This document shows, one piece after another, positions 18,452 through 27,540 of a DNA stretch of 62,727 nt (position 1 is the stretch's first letter; the number at the start of each line of letters is the position of its first letter). This stretch comes from Candidatus Methanosuratincola sp. (GTDB lineage: Archaea > Thermoproteota > Methanomethylicia > Methanomethylicales > Methanomethylicaceae), in assembly GCA_037478935.1 (NCBI GenBank), contig JBBFLR010000008.1, positions 1 to 62,727 of the forward strand. The letters run 5' to 3'. Below the pieces are notes generated by a model, which was given only the letters and a program-made list of their open reading frames with translations, was not told where the DNA came from and ran no database searches. The position numbers were made by a program, and so were the translations under genes.

Positions 18452-18805
18452 TCATTTCCCATATCCGATGCAATTCTGGTTTCTCAGTTGAAGCATTTCC
18501 CTCAGTGGGAAGATAAAGCTCTGACATTCTGGGTCACTTGAGCCCGCATCCGCATGAATCATCTCTCTTTCCTGGACTCTGAGCTGAGCCCTCTCTTGGG
18601 TCATACATGCCCCGGAGTCGGCAGGACTGGACCCTGGGCATTCTCTGTCTTTCAGCTGTTCTCTGTCTTGTTTCTGTATAGGGTTGTGGATGGGTAAGGC
18701 CTTCTGGTTCTCAAAGAGATCTCCATTCGAAGCTGCTAGGGTTGAGGCTATCGGTATCGCTGCAATCAGCAGCGCCGCCAACAAGAATATTGCCGTTTTC
18801 TTCAT
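18452..18805 (-). CDS. Small secreted protein, unknown function
   Basis: 117 residues beginning with a clear signal peptide (MKKTAIFLLAALLIAAIP followed by a small-residue cleavage region near residue 24). The mature part is hydrophilic, with a Gln/Arg/Glu-rich segment (KQDREQLKDRE, RAQLRVQEREM) and five scattered cysteines that could form disulfides. ATG 18805 has GGTGA five bases upstream, favouring it over an in-frame start at 18841. No family recognised. Probably exported by the Sec route. Confidence 0.65.
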   Translation of the reverse strand: MKKTAIFLLAALLIAAIPIASTLAASNGDLFENQKALPIHNPIQKQDREQLKDRECPGSSPADSGACMTQERAQLRVQEREMIHADAGSSDPECQSFIFPLREMLQLRNQNCIGYGK

Positions 18806-18894
18806 TTTATTCACCGTTAGACCCTCCACTGCACGGTTCATATTGATTTCCCAAGATGTTTACCGAGTTTATACCAAATTTATCCCAAACCCGC

Positions 18895-19335
18895 TCACTT
18901 CAGGCTGATGTAAACTAGGATCAGGAGTGCCGCACAGCTGAAGAGTTCAGGTATCATTGCGAACGGCCCAAGCCCGAAGCCGCCGAAGCCGAGGGCACTG
19001 TGGAGCAGCGGGTTTGAAGTGAGGGCATACGAGAACAGCACCAGGGAGACTATGACGAGCGAGAGGGAAAACTCGGACCTGATCCTCCTGTATGTGTCAA
19101 GGTAGATCCCCATCAGCAGAGCCGAGAGGAACATGTTTACAAACGAGAGCACCGCCTGAATTGAGTAGTATACCTCCATGTCCCGGCCCTCGTGCCGCAT
19201 CTGCATGCTCCCTCCTTCCTGGTCTCCTGCCGGATCAAAAGCCCCTGCGACAGAGAAAGATGGCTGCGCGATCATACCAAAGGCCAGTAACAATGAAATG
19301 ATGACAAATACGCATTCTCTTAGTCTCATACTCAA
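18895..19335 (-). CDS. Membrane protein paired with a winged-helix regulator
   Basis: 146 residues. A signal-like hydrophobic N-terminus (about 8-30), a short polar loop with HEGRDMEVYY, and three further membrane spans (about 58-78, 88-110, 122-145). It overlaps the stop codon of the upstream HTH gene by four bases, so the two are translated together. HTH plus small membrane-protein pairs of this form recur in archaea, but their role is unknown. Confidence 0.65.
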   Translation of the reverse strand: MSMRLRECVFVIISLLLAFGMIAQPSFSVAGAFDPAGDQEGGSMQMRHEGRDMEVYYSIQAVLSFVNMFLSALLMGIYLDTYRRIRSEFSLSLVIVSLVLFSYALTSNPLLHSALGFGGFGLGPFAMIPELFSCAALLILVYISLK

Positions 19336-19661
19336 TACTTCATCCTCCCGCTTCTCTTTTTACCCGTTTTCCCAATTTTCTCCCAGATCTCCTCGAAGAC
19401 TTGGTAGTTGTTTTCCAGTTCCGAACTGAGGAAATAGGTTACTCCGTAACCTTCGCCGACTGCAGCCAGCAGCCCATTCTTCAAGAGCACATCCAAGTGG
19501 TGCCTCACGTTCTTGTATTCCATCTCTAGCGCTTCGGAAAGCATATTCGCGTTCTTGGGCATCTCCTTCAACGACTCGATTATGCGCCCCCGGGATTCTC
19601 CTCCGCGTGTACCTGCTATCAGCCAGTAGAGGAGACGCTTGAGAGACGCATTCTGTTGCAT
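19332..19661 (-). CDS. Winged-helix transcriptional regulator (ArsR-like)
   Basis: 109 residues. RGRIIESLKEMPKNANMLSE and YKNVRHHLDVLLKNGLL form a winged helix of the type in which the recognition helix precedes a beta hairpin (VGEGYGVTYFLS). A basic tail KTGKKRSGRMKY follows. It is the first gene of a two-gene unit with a membrane protein and diverges from trpB2; the 126-base intergenic region holds TATA elements for both. Confidence 0.75.
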   Translation of the reverse strand: MQQNASLKRLLYWLIAGTRGGESRGRIIESLKEMPKNANMLSEALEMEYKNVRHHLDVLLKNGLLAAVGEGYGVTYFLSSELENNYQVFEEIWEKIGKTGKKRSGRMKY

Positions 19662-19787
19662 AGTGCTTCATTCTATTTCTGTAGTGGTGCCGATAAAACT
19701 TCTTGCTGATTATTGTGTATAAAATTATGCATAAAAGCTTAAATATGGTTACTGTTATCCAAGTAAAAACATTGGTGAAAAAAATGG

Positions 19788-21140
19788 GTGACCGTTTTTG
19801 GCGAGAGTCTTAGGATAGATCTCCCAGTTGATGAAATACCGAAATACTGGTACAATATCGTCCCGGATCTCCCGGAGCCGTGTCCGCCCCCGCTCGATCC
19901 AAAAACAATGAAGCCTGCGGGTTTGGACTCATTGTGGTTCTTCCCCAAGAGCTTGATCGAGCAGGAGATCTCTCAAGAGCGATATATTCCAATCCCCGAC
20001 GAGGTCAGGGAGACATATGTCAGGATGGCTAGGCCGACGCCGTTGATAAGGGCGAAGCGGCTTGAGGAATACCTTGGTACGCCCGCGGAGATTTATTACA
20101 AGTACGAGGGGATCTCCCCTGTGGGGAGCCACAAGGGTAATACTGCCATTGCACAGGCCTACTACAACAAGAAAGACGGGGTGGAGCGTCTCGTCACAGA
20201 GACTGGGGCTGGTCAATGGGGCACAGCTCTGTCGCTGGCGTGCGCGATGTTCGACATGAAGTGCACAGTCTTCATGACGAGGGCGTCCCATGATCAGAAG
20301 CCGTATAGGAGGATTCTGATGGAGCTATACGGATCGGAAGTATATGCCTCGCCGAGTAACATGACCGAGTTCGGGCGCAAGATCCTTTCAGAAACCCCGA
20401 ACCATCCGGGAAGCCTTGGTGTAGCAATCAGCGAAGCGATCGAAACTGTGAGGAATGACCCGAAATCCAAGTACTCGTTGGGCTCAGTGACGAACTTCGT
20501 CCTCCTGCACCAGACTATCATAGGCCAAGAGGCAATGAAACAACTGGAGATCATAGACCGAAAGCCCGATTATGTTATCGGATGCGTCGGCGGAGGCAGC
20601 AATTATGCTGGCCTCGCCTACCCGTTTGTGAGGGAAAAGTTCGCAGGCAAGCTCGACGCAGCGTTCTTCGCTGTTGAACCTGAAGCAGTACCGTCCTTCA
20701 CACGTGGGGTTTACGCCTATGACTACGGCGACACCGCGGGCATGACGCCGCTCTTCCCTATGTACACCGTGGGGCACACCTTCGTGACGCCACCAATCCA
20801 CGCGGGTGGGTTGAGATACCACGGGAAGGCATATTCGATGAGCGTCCTCGTGAAGAACTCGATAATAAAACCTGTAGCCGTCAAGCAACGCGAAGTCTTT
20901 GATGCTGCGAAGATCTTCTCCAGATGTGAGGGCATAGTTCCTGCACCCGAGAGCGCCCATGCACTCCTGCAGGCAATAAAGATCGCAAAGACATGTAAGG
21001 AGAGGAAGGTAATACTCTTCAACATGAGCGGTCACGGCCTTTTGGACCTGGGCGGCTATGCAGAATACCTCAGCGGCAGGATCATCAACTGCGACGCTGT
21101 CTCTATAAACTACGACACCATTCCTATGAAAATCTCTTAA
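19788..21140 (+). CDS. trpB2: Tryptophan synthase beta chain, TrpB2 type
   Basis: 450-residue PLP enzyme of the long TrpB2 group. The PLP lysine is in [13 protein letters not shown] and the phosphate-binding glycine cluster is [11 protein letters not shown]. The N-terminal extension with [10 protein letters not shown] is diagnostic of TrpB2. TrpB2 condenses indole or a related nucleophile with serine; some family members work without TrpA, and no trpA or other trp gene is nearby. GTG 19788 is the only suitable start after an in-frame stop at 19776. TATA-like AGCTTAAATA at about 19736-19745 predicts a short leader. Poly-T at 21152-21158 follows. Confidence 0.92.
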   Translation: MTVFGESLRIDLPVDEIPKYWYNIVPDLPEPCPPPLDPKTMKPAGLDSLWFFPKSLIEQEISQERYIPIPDEVRETYVRMARPTPLIRAKRLEEYLGTPAEIYYKYEGISPVGSHKGNTAIAQAYYNKKDGVERLVTETGAGQWGTALSLACAMFDMKCTVFMTRASHDQKPYRRILMELYGSEVYASPSNMTEFGRKILSETPNHPGSLGVAISEAIETVRNDPKSKYSLGSVTNFVLLHQTIIGQEAMKQLEIIDRKPDYVIGCVGGGSNYAGLAYPFVREKFAGKLDAAFFAVEPEAVPSFTRGVYAYDYGDTAGMTPLFPMYTVGHTFVTPPIHAGGLRYHGKAYSMSVLVKNSIIKPVAVKQREVFDAAKIFSRCEGIVPAPESAHALLQAIKIAKTCKERKVILFNMSGHGLLDLGGYAEYLSGRIINCDAVSINYDTIPMKIS

Positions 21141-21160
21141 CTTATTTTATCTTTTTTTAG
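21141..21160 (+). terminator. Poly-T terminator after trpB2
   Basis: TTATTTTATC then TTTTTTT at 21152-21158, beginning directly at the trpB2 stop. It fits an archaeal oligo-T terminator. Confidence 0.5.
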
Positions 21161-21283
21161 GTTATCCCCCAAACGCAAATGTCTGTTTTTTCAAGGATCT
21201 CCTCACGCATTTGTAGTTGTGTACAGATATAAGGAGATGGACGTCAGCGCGCGAAAAAACAAACGCGTTCGGGGGTACTTTTC

Positions 21284-21796
21284 TCAGCTCACGCTGACTT
21301 TCGTGACAGTCGGGATGGTTAGCAGCTTCGAGATGACCTCGCCCGGAACCTTGGTGTCGGTGATTATCATCAACTTCGGATCCGGGTTGAGCTCCGGATC
21401 CTCTGCAAGTATCTGCCTGATCGATATTCCTGCCTCTGAGATGTATTTTGTGACATGGAATATCACACCGACAGCATCTGACTTTGCCCTGACTTCGACA
21501 ACCCCGTATCCTAGGGCAGGGGCTATCTCTTTCAGAAAGCTTCCTGCTGGCTTTATTCCTGAAAAGATCCTCTTCATCAGCGGATCCTTCATTATCTCCT
21601 CCACAGTCTGCCTGACAACCCTCCTGTCCACGCCAGCAGCCCTCGAAAGGTCAGCGTCTGAGATCTCCACATTGCCGCAGACGATTCTGCCGGCCTCATT
21701 GATGCTGAATCCGAGTTCGACCATGAGCCTGGCTACCTTCAGTTTCGCAGGTGCGCCTTCAAAGAAATTTGTGATCGACTTCCACAATAGGATCAC
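21284..21796 (-). CDS. HTH plus ACT-domain protein (COG1707-like)
   Basis: 170 residues. The first 95 residues include a helix-turn-helix-like stretch (ISDADLSRAAGVDRRVVRQT). The rest is an ACT regulatory domain: GVVEVRAKSDAVGVIFHV, EAGISIRQILAED and LMIITDTKVPGEVISKL. ACT domains bind small ligands, often amino acids, so an amino-acid-responsive regulator is likely. GTG 21796 is used. Being convergent with trpB2 is suggestive but not evidence of trp control. Confidence 0.75.
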   Translation of the reverse strand: MILLWKSITNFFEGAPAKLKVARLMVELGFSINEAGRIVCGNVEISDADLSRAAGVDRRVVRQTVEEIMKDPLMKRIFSGIKPAGSFLKEIAPALGYGVVEVRAKSDAVGVIFHVTKYISEAGISIRQILAEDPELNPDPKLMIITDTKVPGEVISKLLTIPTVTKVSVS

Positions 21797-21962
21797 TCTG
21801 TATAATTATGATCATGAATGCTTATATCAGTTTAGAGCATTGTCGCCCTCCAATTCCTGCATGGTTGCCTGATGCAGTTCGCACTTAGTTGATTTGCTGA
21901 AAAAAGCAGAGCGGTTTCTGAAGGATTAATGCCCATGAACTAGTGCCTGCGGATCGAAGCCT

Positions 21963-22508
21963 CTATTCTTCTATACCAATCAGGACAGTCCCCAGGTCGC
22001 GGCACTCCGTGTCTATCCCCATCCTGCTTTTCAGGAACAGGTCTGCCGGGGGAGAGGGGCTCCCGACCACCGCCTTTTTGCCGAGGATCTCCCCCAATTC
22101 GAGCGGCAATATCTGCACCATCGTCTCGTCCCTCCTGTCCTTGAAGAGCCTCATCTTGTCCCTGTAGAAGACCAGAGTCCCTGCGACTATGTTCCCCTCG
22201 CACTTGAGCCTCTCGAGCCTCGCCTCTTCATTCACGTCCTCTCCTATCACTTCTTCCCCGCAAACTATCTTTATGTATGACGACTGGGGCCACTTGAAGC
22301 ACCTGTCAGTGGCACAGGCAAAGACCCTCCCCTTCTTGAGCGCCTCCCTTACGCCTATGTTTATCCCCCTACAAAGGCCCATCAGGACGCCCTTTTCAGC
22401 CTGCTCTTCGAGCCTCAAGACCTCTGACTTCTCCTCCTCTGTCAGCTCCTTTACGCAAATTACTCCTTCTATCCCCTTAAGCGCTCTTACAAAGTCATCT
22501 TCTGACAT
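21963..22508 (-). CDS. Unknown Cys-rich protein in the MCR-activation operon
   Basis: 181 residues, soluble, no family recognised. It contains seven cysteines, among them GLCRG, FACATDRCFKW, IVCGEE, LKCEGN and TECRDLG, spread over the middle and end, plus a Gly/Pro segment VGSPSPPADLF. The start ATG 22508 overlaps the end of the corrinoid-activator gene by 14 bases, so it is the last gene of the marker3-marker6-marker17-marker7-A2-like-activator operon. The context implies a role in reductive activation or metal-cofactor care; the cysteines allow metal or Fe-S binding. Both are inference. Confidence 0.6.
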   Translation of the reverse strand: MSEDDFVRALKGIEGVICVKELTEEEKSEVLRLEEQAEKGVLMGLCRGINIGVREALKKGRVFACATDRCFKWPQSSYIKIVCGEEVIGEDVNEEARLERLKCEGNIVAGTLVFYRDKMRLFKDRRDETMVQILPLELGEILGKKAVVGSPSPPADLFLKSRMGIDTECRDLGTVLIGIEE

Positions 22509-24393
22509 AGCGCCTTACCATCCTCGGTGCCCTCACCTCTTCCATGGTCTCAGGGAAGTCCTCCAGCTTACTATTCGGCATGTACATCGCGTTGATGTAC
22601 TCTTCTTCAAAGATCGGCTGTGCCGCAAGTTCTATATATTTTACCTTCGAGGCCACCATCTGGGCTTCGTGCCTCACCTCGAGCGACTTAAGGCAGAGCC
22701 TCGCACCCGATCCGGCTGTGTTGCCGGTGAATGATATTTTTTCAAGGGGTAGCTCCGGTATCATCCCGATTATCCTTGCGTTCTTAGGGTCAATGTAGTT
22801 GCCGAAAGCCCCTGCTATTATTATTTCAGCGAGGTCCCCCCTGTTTAGCCCCCCTTTCCTGACCAGTGTCATGAATCCTGCATAGATTGCTGCCTTGGCC
22901 TTCTGTATCTCCCTGATGTCGTCCTGGGTAATGACTATGTCCTCCTTGCCTGTCTCGGTCTCCTCCTTGGGGACGAGGACGAACTCCCTCCCCCCCTCCC
23001 CGTCCCGGACACTATTGCCCGCCTGCTGGATCCTACCCGATGTGTCTATCAATCCTACCTTAAGCATCTCGGCGACAGCGTCGATCATGCCCGAGCCGCA
23101 TATCCCCCGCGGCTTCTTGTCATCAATCGTCTTATAGGATGCCCTAAAGTCGGAGTCTATCCACACCTTCTCTATGGCGCCGCTTGCAGCCCTCATACCG
23201 CACCTTATGTGCGCCCCCTCAAAAGCGGGACCAGACGCAGTCGAGCACGCCAATATGCCCGTCTTGCTTCCTAGCATCACCTCTGTGTTGGTTCCCACGT
23301 CCATCAGAAGCGTCAGCCTCTCCTTCTCGTGCAGCCTTGATGCCAGGATGTCTGCTATCGCATCTGCGCCCACAAAGCCTGCTACGTTCGGGAGTAGGTG
23401 CACATTGCCTGCTGGGTTGATTGCAACGCCTGTGTCTCTTGCCTTGCTGTCGCTGGATCTGCCGACACCCGCAGCATAGGGTGCAAGCCCAAGGCTCTTC
23501 ACGTCAACTCCTGCGAAGAGGTGGTGCATTGCCGTGTTGCCCACGAGCACCGCCTCGTACACCTCATCCCTGCTGATCTCAGCCCCGGCGATGCCCTCTT
23601 CCAGTAGGGCGTTTATACCTTCAACTATTGCGCTGCGTATCTCCTCAAGGTGCCCCTTCCCCTGCGACGCATAATTGATCCTGGATATCACGTCCTCGCC
23701 GAATTTTATCTGGGGGTTCATCGTTCCGTCTGCATAGACTATCGTGCCGTCATTCAAGTCAACAATGAATGCCGCGAGTTTTGTAGTGCCTATGTCTACC
23801 GCCAGTCCGTACTTCCTTGCGGTGGTGTCCCCCTTCTCTAGCCCAATGACCTCCTTCCTCCCAAGGACTACGGCGGTCACCTTCCACCCCGCATCTCTGA
23901 GTATTCTAGGCATTTCCCTGGCTACAGTCGTGTCTATCGTGAGGTCCGGGTACCCTTTTCCCGAGAGGCTGGCCATTAACCTTTCATCGTCGGCAGTCGG
24001 ATCCTCGAGGGACGGTGGACAAAGCTCGAGGTAGACCTTGTCCACGTTGCTCATGATCTGCACAGGGGGCTCCTTCCCCATGATCACAAGCCTCTGCTTG
24101 CCGACTCTGCTCTGATCCGGCACCCTAATCATAACGTTGCCCTCGACGTAAGCCTGGCAGGCAAGCCTGTAATTCCCGTCCAACTTCTCTTTGGGGAGCC
24201 TCTTCTTTTCATGTTCCGTCAGCGGCGAAACCTTTCCCTCTATCACCTCTACGAGGCACTTCCCGCAGTAGCCCTTTCCTCCGCATATTGCCGCCAGATC
24301 AACCTCCCCCTTGAGGGCAGCCGACATCAGGGTCGTCCTCTCAGGGACCCTGCACCTCTTCCCTTCCGGCAGGAATACAACTTCAAATTCCAC
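22495..24393 (-). CDS. Reductive activator of corrinoid proteins (2Fe-2S / ASKHA, DUF4445 type)
   Basis: 632 residues. The N-terminus is a plant-type [2Fe-2S] ferredoxin with ligands C37, C43, C46 (CGGKGYCGKC) and C79. After a linker, the large domain is an ASKHA ATPase beginning YGLAVDIGTTKLAAF, with a second phosphate motif MDVGTNTEVMLG. Such proteins use ATP and a low-potential electron to return inactive Co(II) corrinoid methyltransferase proteins to Co(I). GTG 24393 has GGAGGAGA six bases upstream and overlaps the preceding A2-like gene by 11 bases. Unlike methanogen RamA it carries its cluster at the N-terminus. Confidence 0.88.
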   Translation of the reverse strand: MEFEVVFLPEGKRCRVPERTTLMSAALKGEVDLAAICGGKGYCGKCLVEVIEGKVSPLTEHEKKRLPKEKLDGNYRLACQAYVEGNVMIRVPDQSRVGKQRLVIMGKEPPVQIMSNVDKVYLELCPPSLEDPTADDERLMASLSGKGYPDLTIDTTVAREMPRILRDAGWKVTAVVLGRKEVIGLEKGDTTARKYGLAVDIGTTKLAAFIVDLNDGTIVYADGTMNPQIKFGEDVISRINYASQGKGHLEEIRSAIVEGINALLEEGIAGAEISRDEVYEAVLVGNTAMHHLFAGVDVKSLGLAPYAAGVGRSSDSKARDTGVAINPAGNVHLLPNVAGFVGADAIADILASRLHEKERLTLLMDVGTNTEVMLGSKTGILACSTASGPAFEGAHIRCGMRAASGAIEKVWIDSDFRASYKTIDDKKPRGICGSGMIDAVAEMLKVGLIDTSGRIQQAGNSVRDGEGGREFVLVPKEETETGKEDIVITQDDIREIQKAKAAIYAGFMTLVRKGGLNRGDLAEIIIAGAFGNYIDPKNARIIGMIPELPLEKISFTGNTAGSGARLCLKSLEVRHEAQMVASKVKYIELAAQPIFEEEYINAMYMPNSKLEDFPETMEEVRAPRMVRRYVRR

Positions 24394-26062
24394 GCTCTAT
24401 CTCCTCCAAGAACTTCCTCAATACCGAGGACGGATCCCCGTCCATCACCACTTTACCATCCAGCATCAGTACCACTCTGTCAGAAACCTCCTCAAGGAGG
24501 TCAAGCTGGTGGCTGACAAGTACTATTGCAGGCCTTAGCTTCTTCTTTACCATCTTCAACGAGTTCGCAACTAGTCTCAGGGTTATTGGGTCCAGGTCGC
24601 CGAAGGGCTCGTCGAGGATGAGCACCTTTGGGTTGGAGACCAGTGAGAGGGCAAGGGCCACCCTTATCTTCTCGCCCCCGCTCAGCTCGTAGACGCTGCG
24701 GTCGAGGATCTCGGGCCCCAGTCCTACGGCATGCAGTACAGCAAGCGCCACATCCCTTGCCTTTTCCGGATCTTTCGATCTGAACAGCTCCCTCAGCAGT
24801 TCATTGCTTATCCCCATCTCGCTCAGCTTTGCCTTCATCTCGCCCTCAGGGAGCTCTGATACTCTGCTAAGTGCATCCACTACCTCTTCCGAGAGCCCCG
24901 CCCTCTTCCCCTTCCTAAGAGCAGCTTCGAGCAGGCCATAGTCCTTGAGCCCAAGCTTTGCCGCAAAGAGATCAAGGACCTTGGCGAAGTGAGGCAGGTC
25001 GAACTCCTGATGCATTATGCCGATACGCCTCCTGGCGAGCATGTTTCTCCTGCCGAGCTTCCCGAGGACAACCCACTCCCCCTTGTAAGTTATCCTTACC
25101 TCACCCCTGTCTGGCATTTCGAGACCGGAGAGCATTCTTAGTACGACCGTCTTGCCCGCACCTGAAGGGCCGACTATGCCTGTTATCTCGCCCCTCCTGA
25201 ATTCAAGGTTAGTCTCGGCCATCTCGAAGACCAGTCCATAAGGTATGAGCTTGTACGTCTTGCAGGCTCCCTCCATCCTCAGCACTGTAGGGCCCTCTAT
25301 CCTGGTCTTGTCGATCGGCTCCTCGATCCCAGATAGGAACCTTGTCAATACTTCTCCGGTCCGCCCGTCCTCTGCGATCTTCCCCCCCTCGATCAGGATG
25401 GTCCTCTCCGAGAGCGATCTGTGCGTTTGGGGGTTGTGGGACGCGAAGAGGATCGCGATCCCCAGCTCCCTGTTTGCCCGCTTCAGGGCATCCAGGAGCG
25501 CTTCCCTGGTTGCAGGGCAAGTCATTGTGCCGGGCTCGTCCAGCAGCAAGAGCTTGGGCTTTCTGGCTATCTGCCTGGCAATTATCAGCCTCTGCTTTTC
25601 CCCACCGCTGAGGACTTCGGACCAGAGCCCCGCCCTCTTGCCAAGCCCAACTACATCGAGTATCTCCATCGCCCTCTCTTGGTACTCCTTGTACTCGCCC
25701 TCTGCTTCGGGGATTGTCTCATCGAAGCCGTCGGAATACCTCAATGCCCTTATCACGTTGTCTAATGCACTGTCGGGCCAAAGCCCGAAGCTCCTCTGTA
25801 GCTGGATTGCCGTCTTCCGCTGGAGCTCAAGCACATCCCCCTTCGGTGAGTCGGGAGTTATCCTGACACCATCAAAGTTCACCGATCCCTTGTCAAAGCT
25901 TTCCACCCCCCTGATTACCCTCAGGAGCGTACTCTTGCCTGCGCCGCTTCTGCCCACGATCCCGACCACTTCTGCCTCTCCTACTGAAAAAGAAACCCCG
26001 TCCAGGGCGACAATCCCCCTTTCGGGATATTTCTTTGTGAGACCCTCTACTTCAAGCAACAA
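24383..26062 (-). CDS. Second component A2-like ABC ATPase
   Basis: 559 residues, two soluble ABC ATPase domains. Domain 1: GRSGAGKSTLL, LSGGEKQRLIIARQ, LLLLDEPGT; domain 2: GPSGAGKTVVL, LSGGEKIRVALAL, VLILDEP. It is a paralogue of the A2 gene at 7249-8874 but has no Cys-X2-Cys insert in domain 1, and domain 2 has an extra helical stretch of about 80 residues before its signature. The start is TTG 26062. It sits between marker 7 and the corrinoid activator in one operon. It may power MCR activation, corrinoid activation, or both; sequence alone does not decide. Confidence 0.85.
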   Translation of the reverse strand: MLLEVEGLTKKYPERGIVALDGVSFSVGEAEVVGIVGRSGAGKSTLLRVIRGVESFDKGSVNFDGVRITPDSPKGDVLELQRKTAIQLQRSFGLWPDSALDNVIRALRYSDGFDETIPEAEGEYKEYQERAMEILDVVGLGKRAGLWSEVLSGGEKQRLIIARQIARKPKLLLLDEPGTMTCPATREALLDALKRANRELGIAILFASHNPQTHRSLSERTILIEGGKIAEDGRTGEVLTRFLSGIEEPIDKTRIEGPTVLRMEGACKTYKLIPYGLVFEMAETNLEFRRGEITGIVGPSGAGKTVVLRMLSGLEMPDRGEVRITYKGEWVVLGKLGRRNMLARRRIGIMHQEFDLPHFAKVLDLFAAKLGLKDYGLLEAALRKGKRAGLSEEVVDALSRVSELPEGEMKAKLSEMGISNELLRELFRSKDPEKARDVALAVLHAVGLGPEILDRSVYELSGGEKIRVALALSLVSNPKVLILDEPFGDLDPITLRLVANSLKMVKKKLRPAIVLVSHQLDLLEEVSDRVVLMLDGKVVMDGDPSSVLRKFLEEIERGI

Positions 26063-26078
26063 ACTGCATTTGCCCCCT

Positions 26079-26981
26079 TCAAAACATTGACTTCGGAAGA
26101 ACTTTCACGAGGATGTAGTTCCTCATCAGCGATCTCTTTATCACCGCAAAATCAGACAGCTTCTTGCCTCCAATACTTATATTGCCTATCTTGTCCTTGT
26201 AGTCATCGTAAGGCAGCTTAACCCTCACGCCGTCAATCTTGAGTGTGACTGGATTCGGGGACAGCGCTTCTGTGGACTCGGGCACCTGCCTCTCAACCTC
26301 TGCCTTTACAATGATCGGGTCAACGATGAGAGGATCCAGATCCATCTCCCTCCTCCTCTGCTCGACTACCTCGCCAGCGACCCTCGAGACCTCCCTCAGT
26401 TTCTCGATCGACTCCCCCGTCCTTGCCCTCTCGGGGTATCTCCCTATGCCCCCAACATAGGCCTCGGCCCCGGGGATGCTTTTCATGACAGGGCCGCCCG
26501 TCACTATCACCGGCACTTCGATCTCCGCGAAGAGCTTTGTCTTCTTCATAAGGCACCTTTCAAAGTTACCGAGTGTGAATACCGCAATGTCGTGTTCCTC
26601 TACGAGCTCCTTCTCCTTTATCGTTGTGTGCACTATCTTCTGCCCCACCCCCCTCGAGAGCCCTATTATATTCGTCTTTGCCCCGTGCCTCCTTAAGTTC
26701 TCTGCAATGTCGCACGCCGGGTGTGGGAGGTGGTGCCTCGAGAGTGTCGGTGCGACGACCGCTATCTCGGTGCCTATAAGTGGGGCAGGGGTCAGCTTAC
26801 CCTTCAGCTCTGAAACTATCCCTGAGATCCGTCCGAGCTCCTCCTCAGGGACAGCCAAGTTCATTATGAGATCGAGTCCAACCACCGTCTTCTGGACTAG
26901 AAAACCGCCCACGTCCTCAAGGAACTCGAGTATCCTTTCGTGCTTATACAGTCCACCTTCGAATAGGAGGTACTTAAGCAT
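26079..26981 (-). CDS. Methanogenesis marker protein 7
   Basis: 300-residue protein matching methanogenesis marker 7. Recognisable blocks are GGLYKHERILEFLEDVGG at the N-terminus, TLSRHHLPHPACDIAENLRR, and AVFTLGNFERCLMKK followed by VIVTGGP. As I recall, structural work on a Methanococcus MCR-activation complex found marker 7 together with McrC, markers 3 and 17, and A2, carrying complex Fe-S clusters; the Cys in PACD and ERCL are candidate ligands here. ATG 26981 has GGAGGA eight bases upstream and overlaps the marker 17 stop by eight bases. Confidence 0.88.
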   Translation of the reverse strand: MLKYLLFEGGLYKHERILEFLEDVGGFLVQKTVVGLDLIMNLAVPEEELGRISGIVSELKGKLTPAPLIGTEIAVVAPTLSRHHLPHPACDIAENLRRHGAKTNIIGLSRGVGQKIVHTTIKEKELVEEHDIAVFTLGNFERCLMKKTKLFAEIEVPVIVTGGPVMKSIPGAEAYVGGIGRYPERARTGESIEKLREVSRVAGEVVEQRRREMDLDPLIVDPIIVKAEVERQVPESTEALSPNPVTLKIDGVRVKLPYDDYKDKIGNISIGGKKLSDFAVIKRSLMRNYILVKVLPKSMF

Positions 26982-27540
26982 GGGTGTTCTCCTCCAGCCT
27001 CCTGGCGAGCTCTCTCCAGTCTTCCCTTATCGGATCTTCCGAGGCGATTATCGCTATCATGCCTTTCTTTTTTGTTGAACTCCTTACCCTGAATCCTTCT
27101 GGAATGATCCTGGTCGCAAGCTCGTTTATTCTGGAATCGAGGTCGTACCCTTTCTCGCTGAGGCCTATCCCCTTTACCTCTTCAGGGTCAGCACCCGAAA
27201 CAAATATCTCGAGCCTGCCAATCTGCTCGACCCTGTCTCTACCGTATTTCGACCATAGCGCCTTTAGCGCATCCCCAAGGAAGATCTCGCTGCTCAGGGT
27301 TATTCTAATCCCGTTCTTTCTAGAGTCTATGTAGGATGCATCGCCCAAAGTCTTCTTGCCAGTGACTTCCTTGTACCTTATGACTATTATAAAGAGGGGT
27401 TCCTCTACCCTTATCAGCATTTCAATGGAATCGATGCTACCTCCTAGCCCGAGGTCCTCGACGCTCTTCTCTGCTATGTACTTGTACTGCTGTCCGCCCA
27501 GCTCGTCTGATGAATCCACGAATATCCTAATCTTTCCCAC
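26974..27540 (-). CDS. Methanogenesis marker protein 17
   Basis: 188 residues matching methanogenesis marker 17: an N-terminal beta-rich part (KIRIFVDSSDELGGQQYKYI), a middle GDALKALWSKYGRDRVEQIGRLEI and a C-terminal IPEGFRVRSSTKKKGMI. No cysteines, so it probably acts as a structural partner in the MCR-activation complex rather than a cluster carrier. GTG 27540 lies 14 bases inside the end of marker 6. Part of the overlapping minus-strand operon. Confidence 0.87.
   Translation of the reverse strand: MGKIRIFVDSSDELGGQQYKYIAEKSVEDLGLGGSIDSIEMLIRVEEPLFIIVIRYKEVTGKKTLGDASYIDSRKNGIRITLSSEIFLGDALKALWSKYGRDRVEQIGRLEIFVSGADPEEVKGIGLSEKGYDLDSRINELATRIIPEGFRVRSSTKKKGMIAIIASEDPIREDWRELARRLEENTHA

Noticed and set aside
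21219-21872. 217-residue open frame on the plus strand with a start near a TATA-like stretch
   Set aside because: Covers the ACT-domain gene in antisense; the ACT protein has clear family motifs, this frame has none.
25245-26090. 281-residue open frame on the plus strand
   Set aside because: Antisense of the A2-like ATPase; composition is that of a complement strand and no motif is seen.
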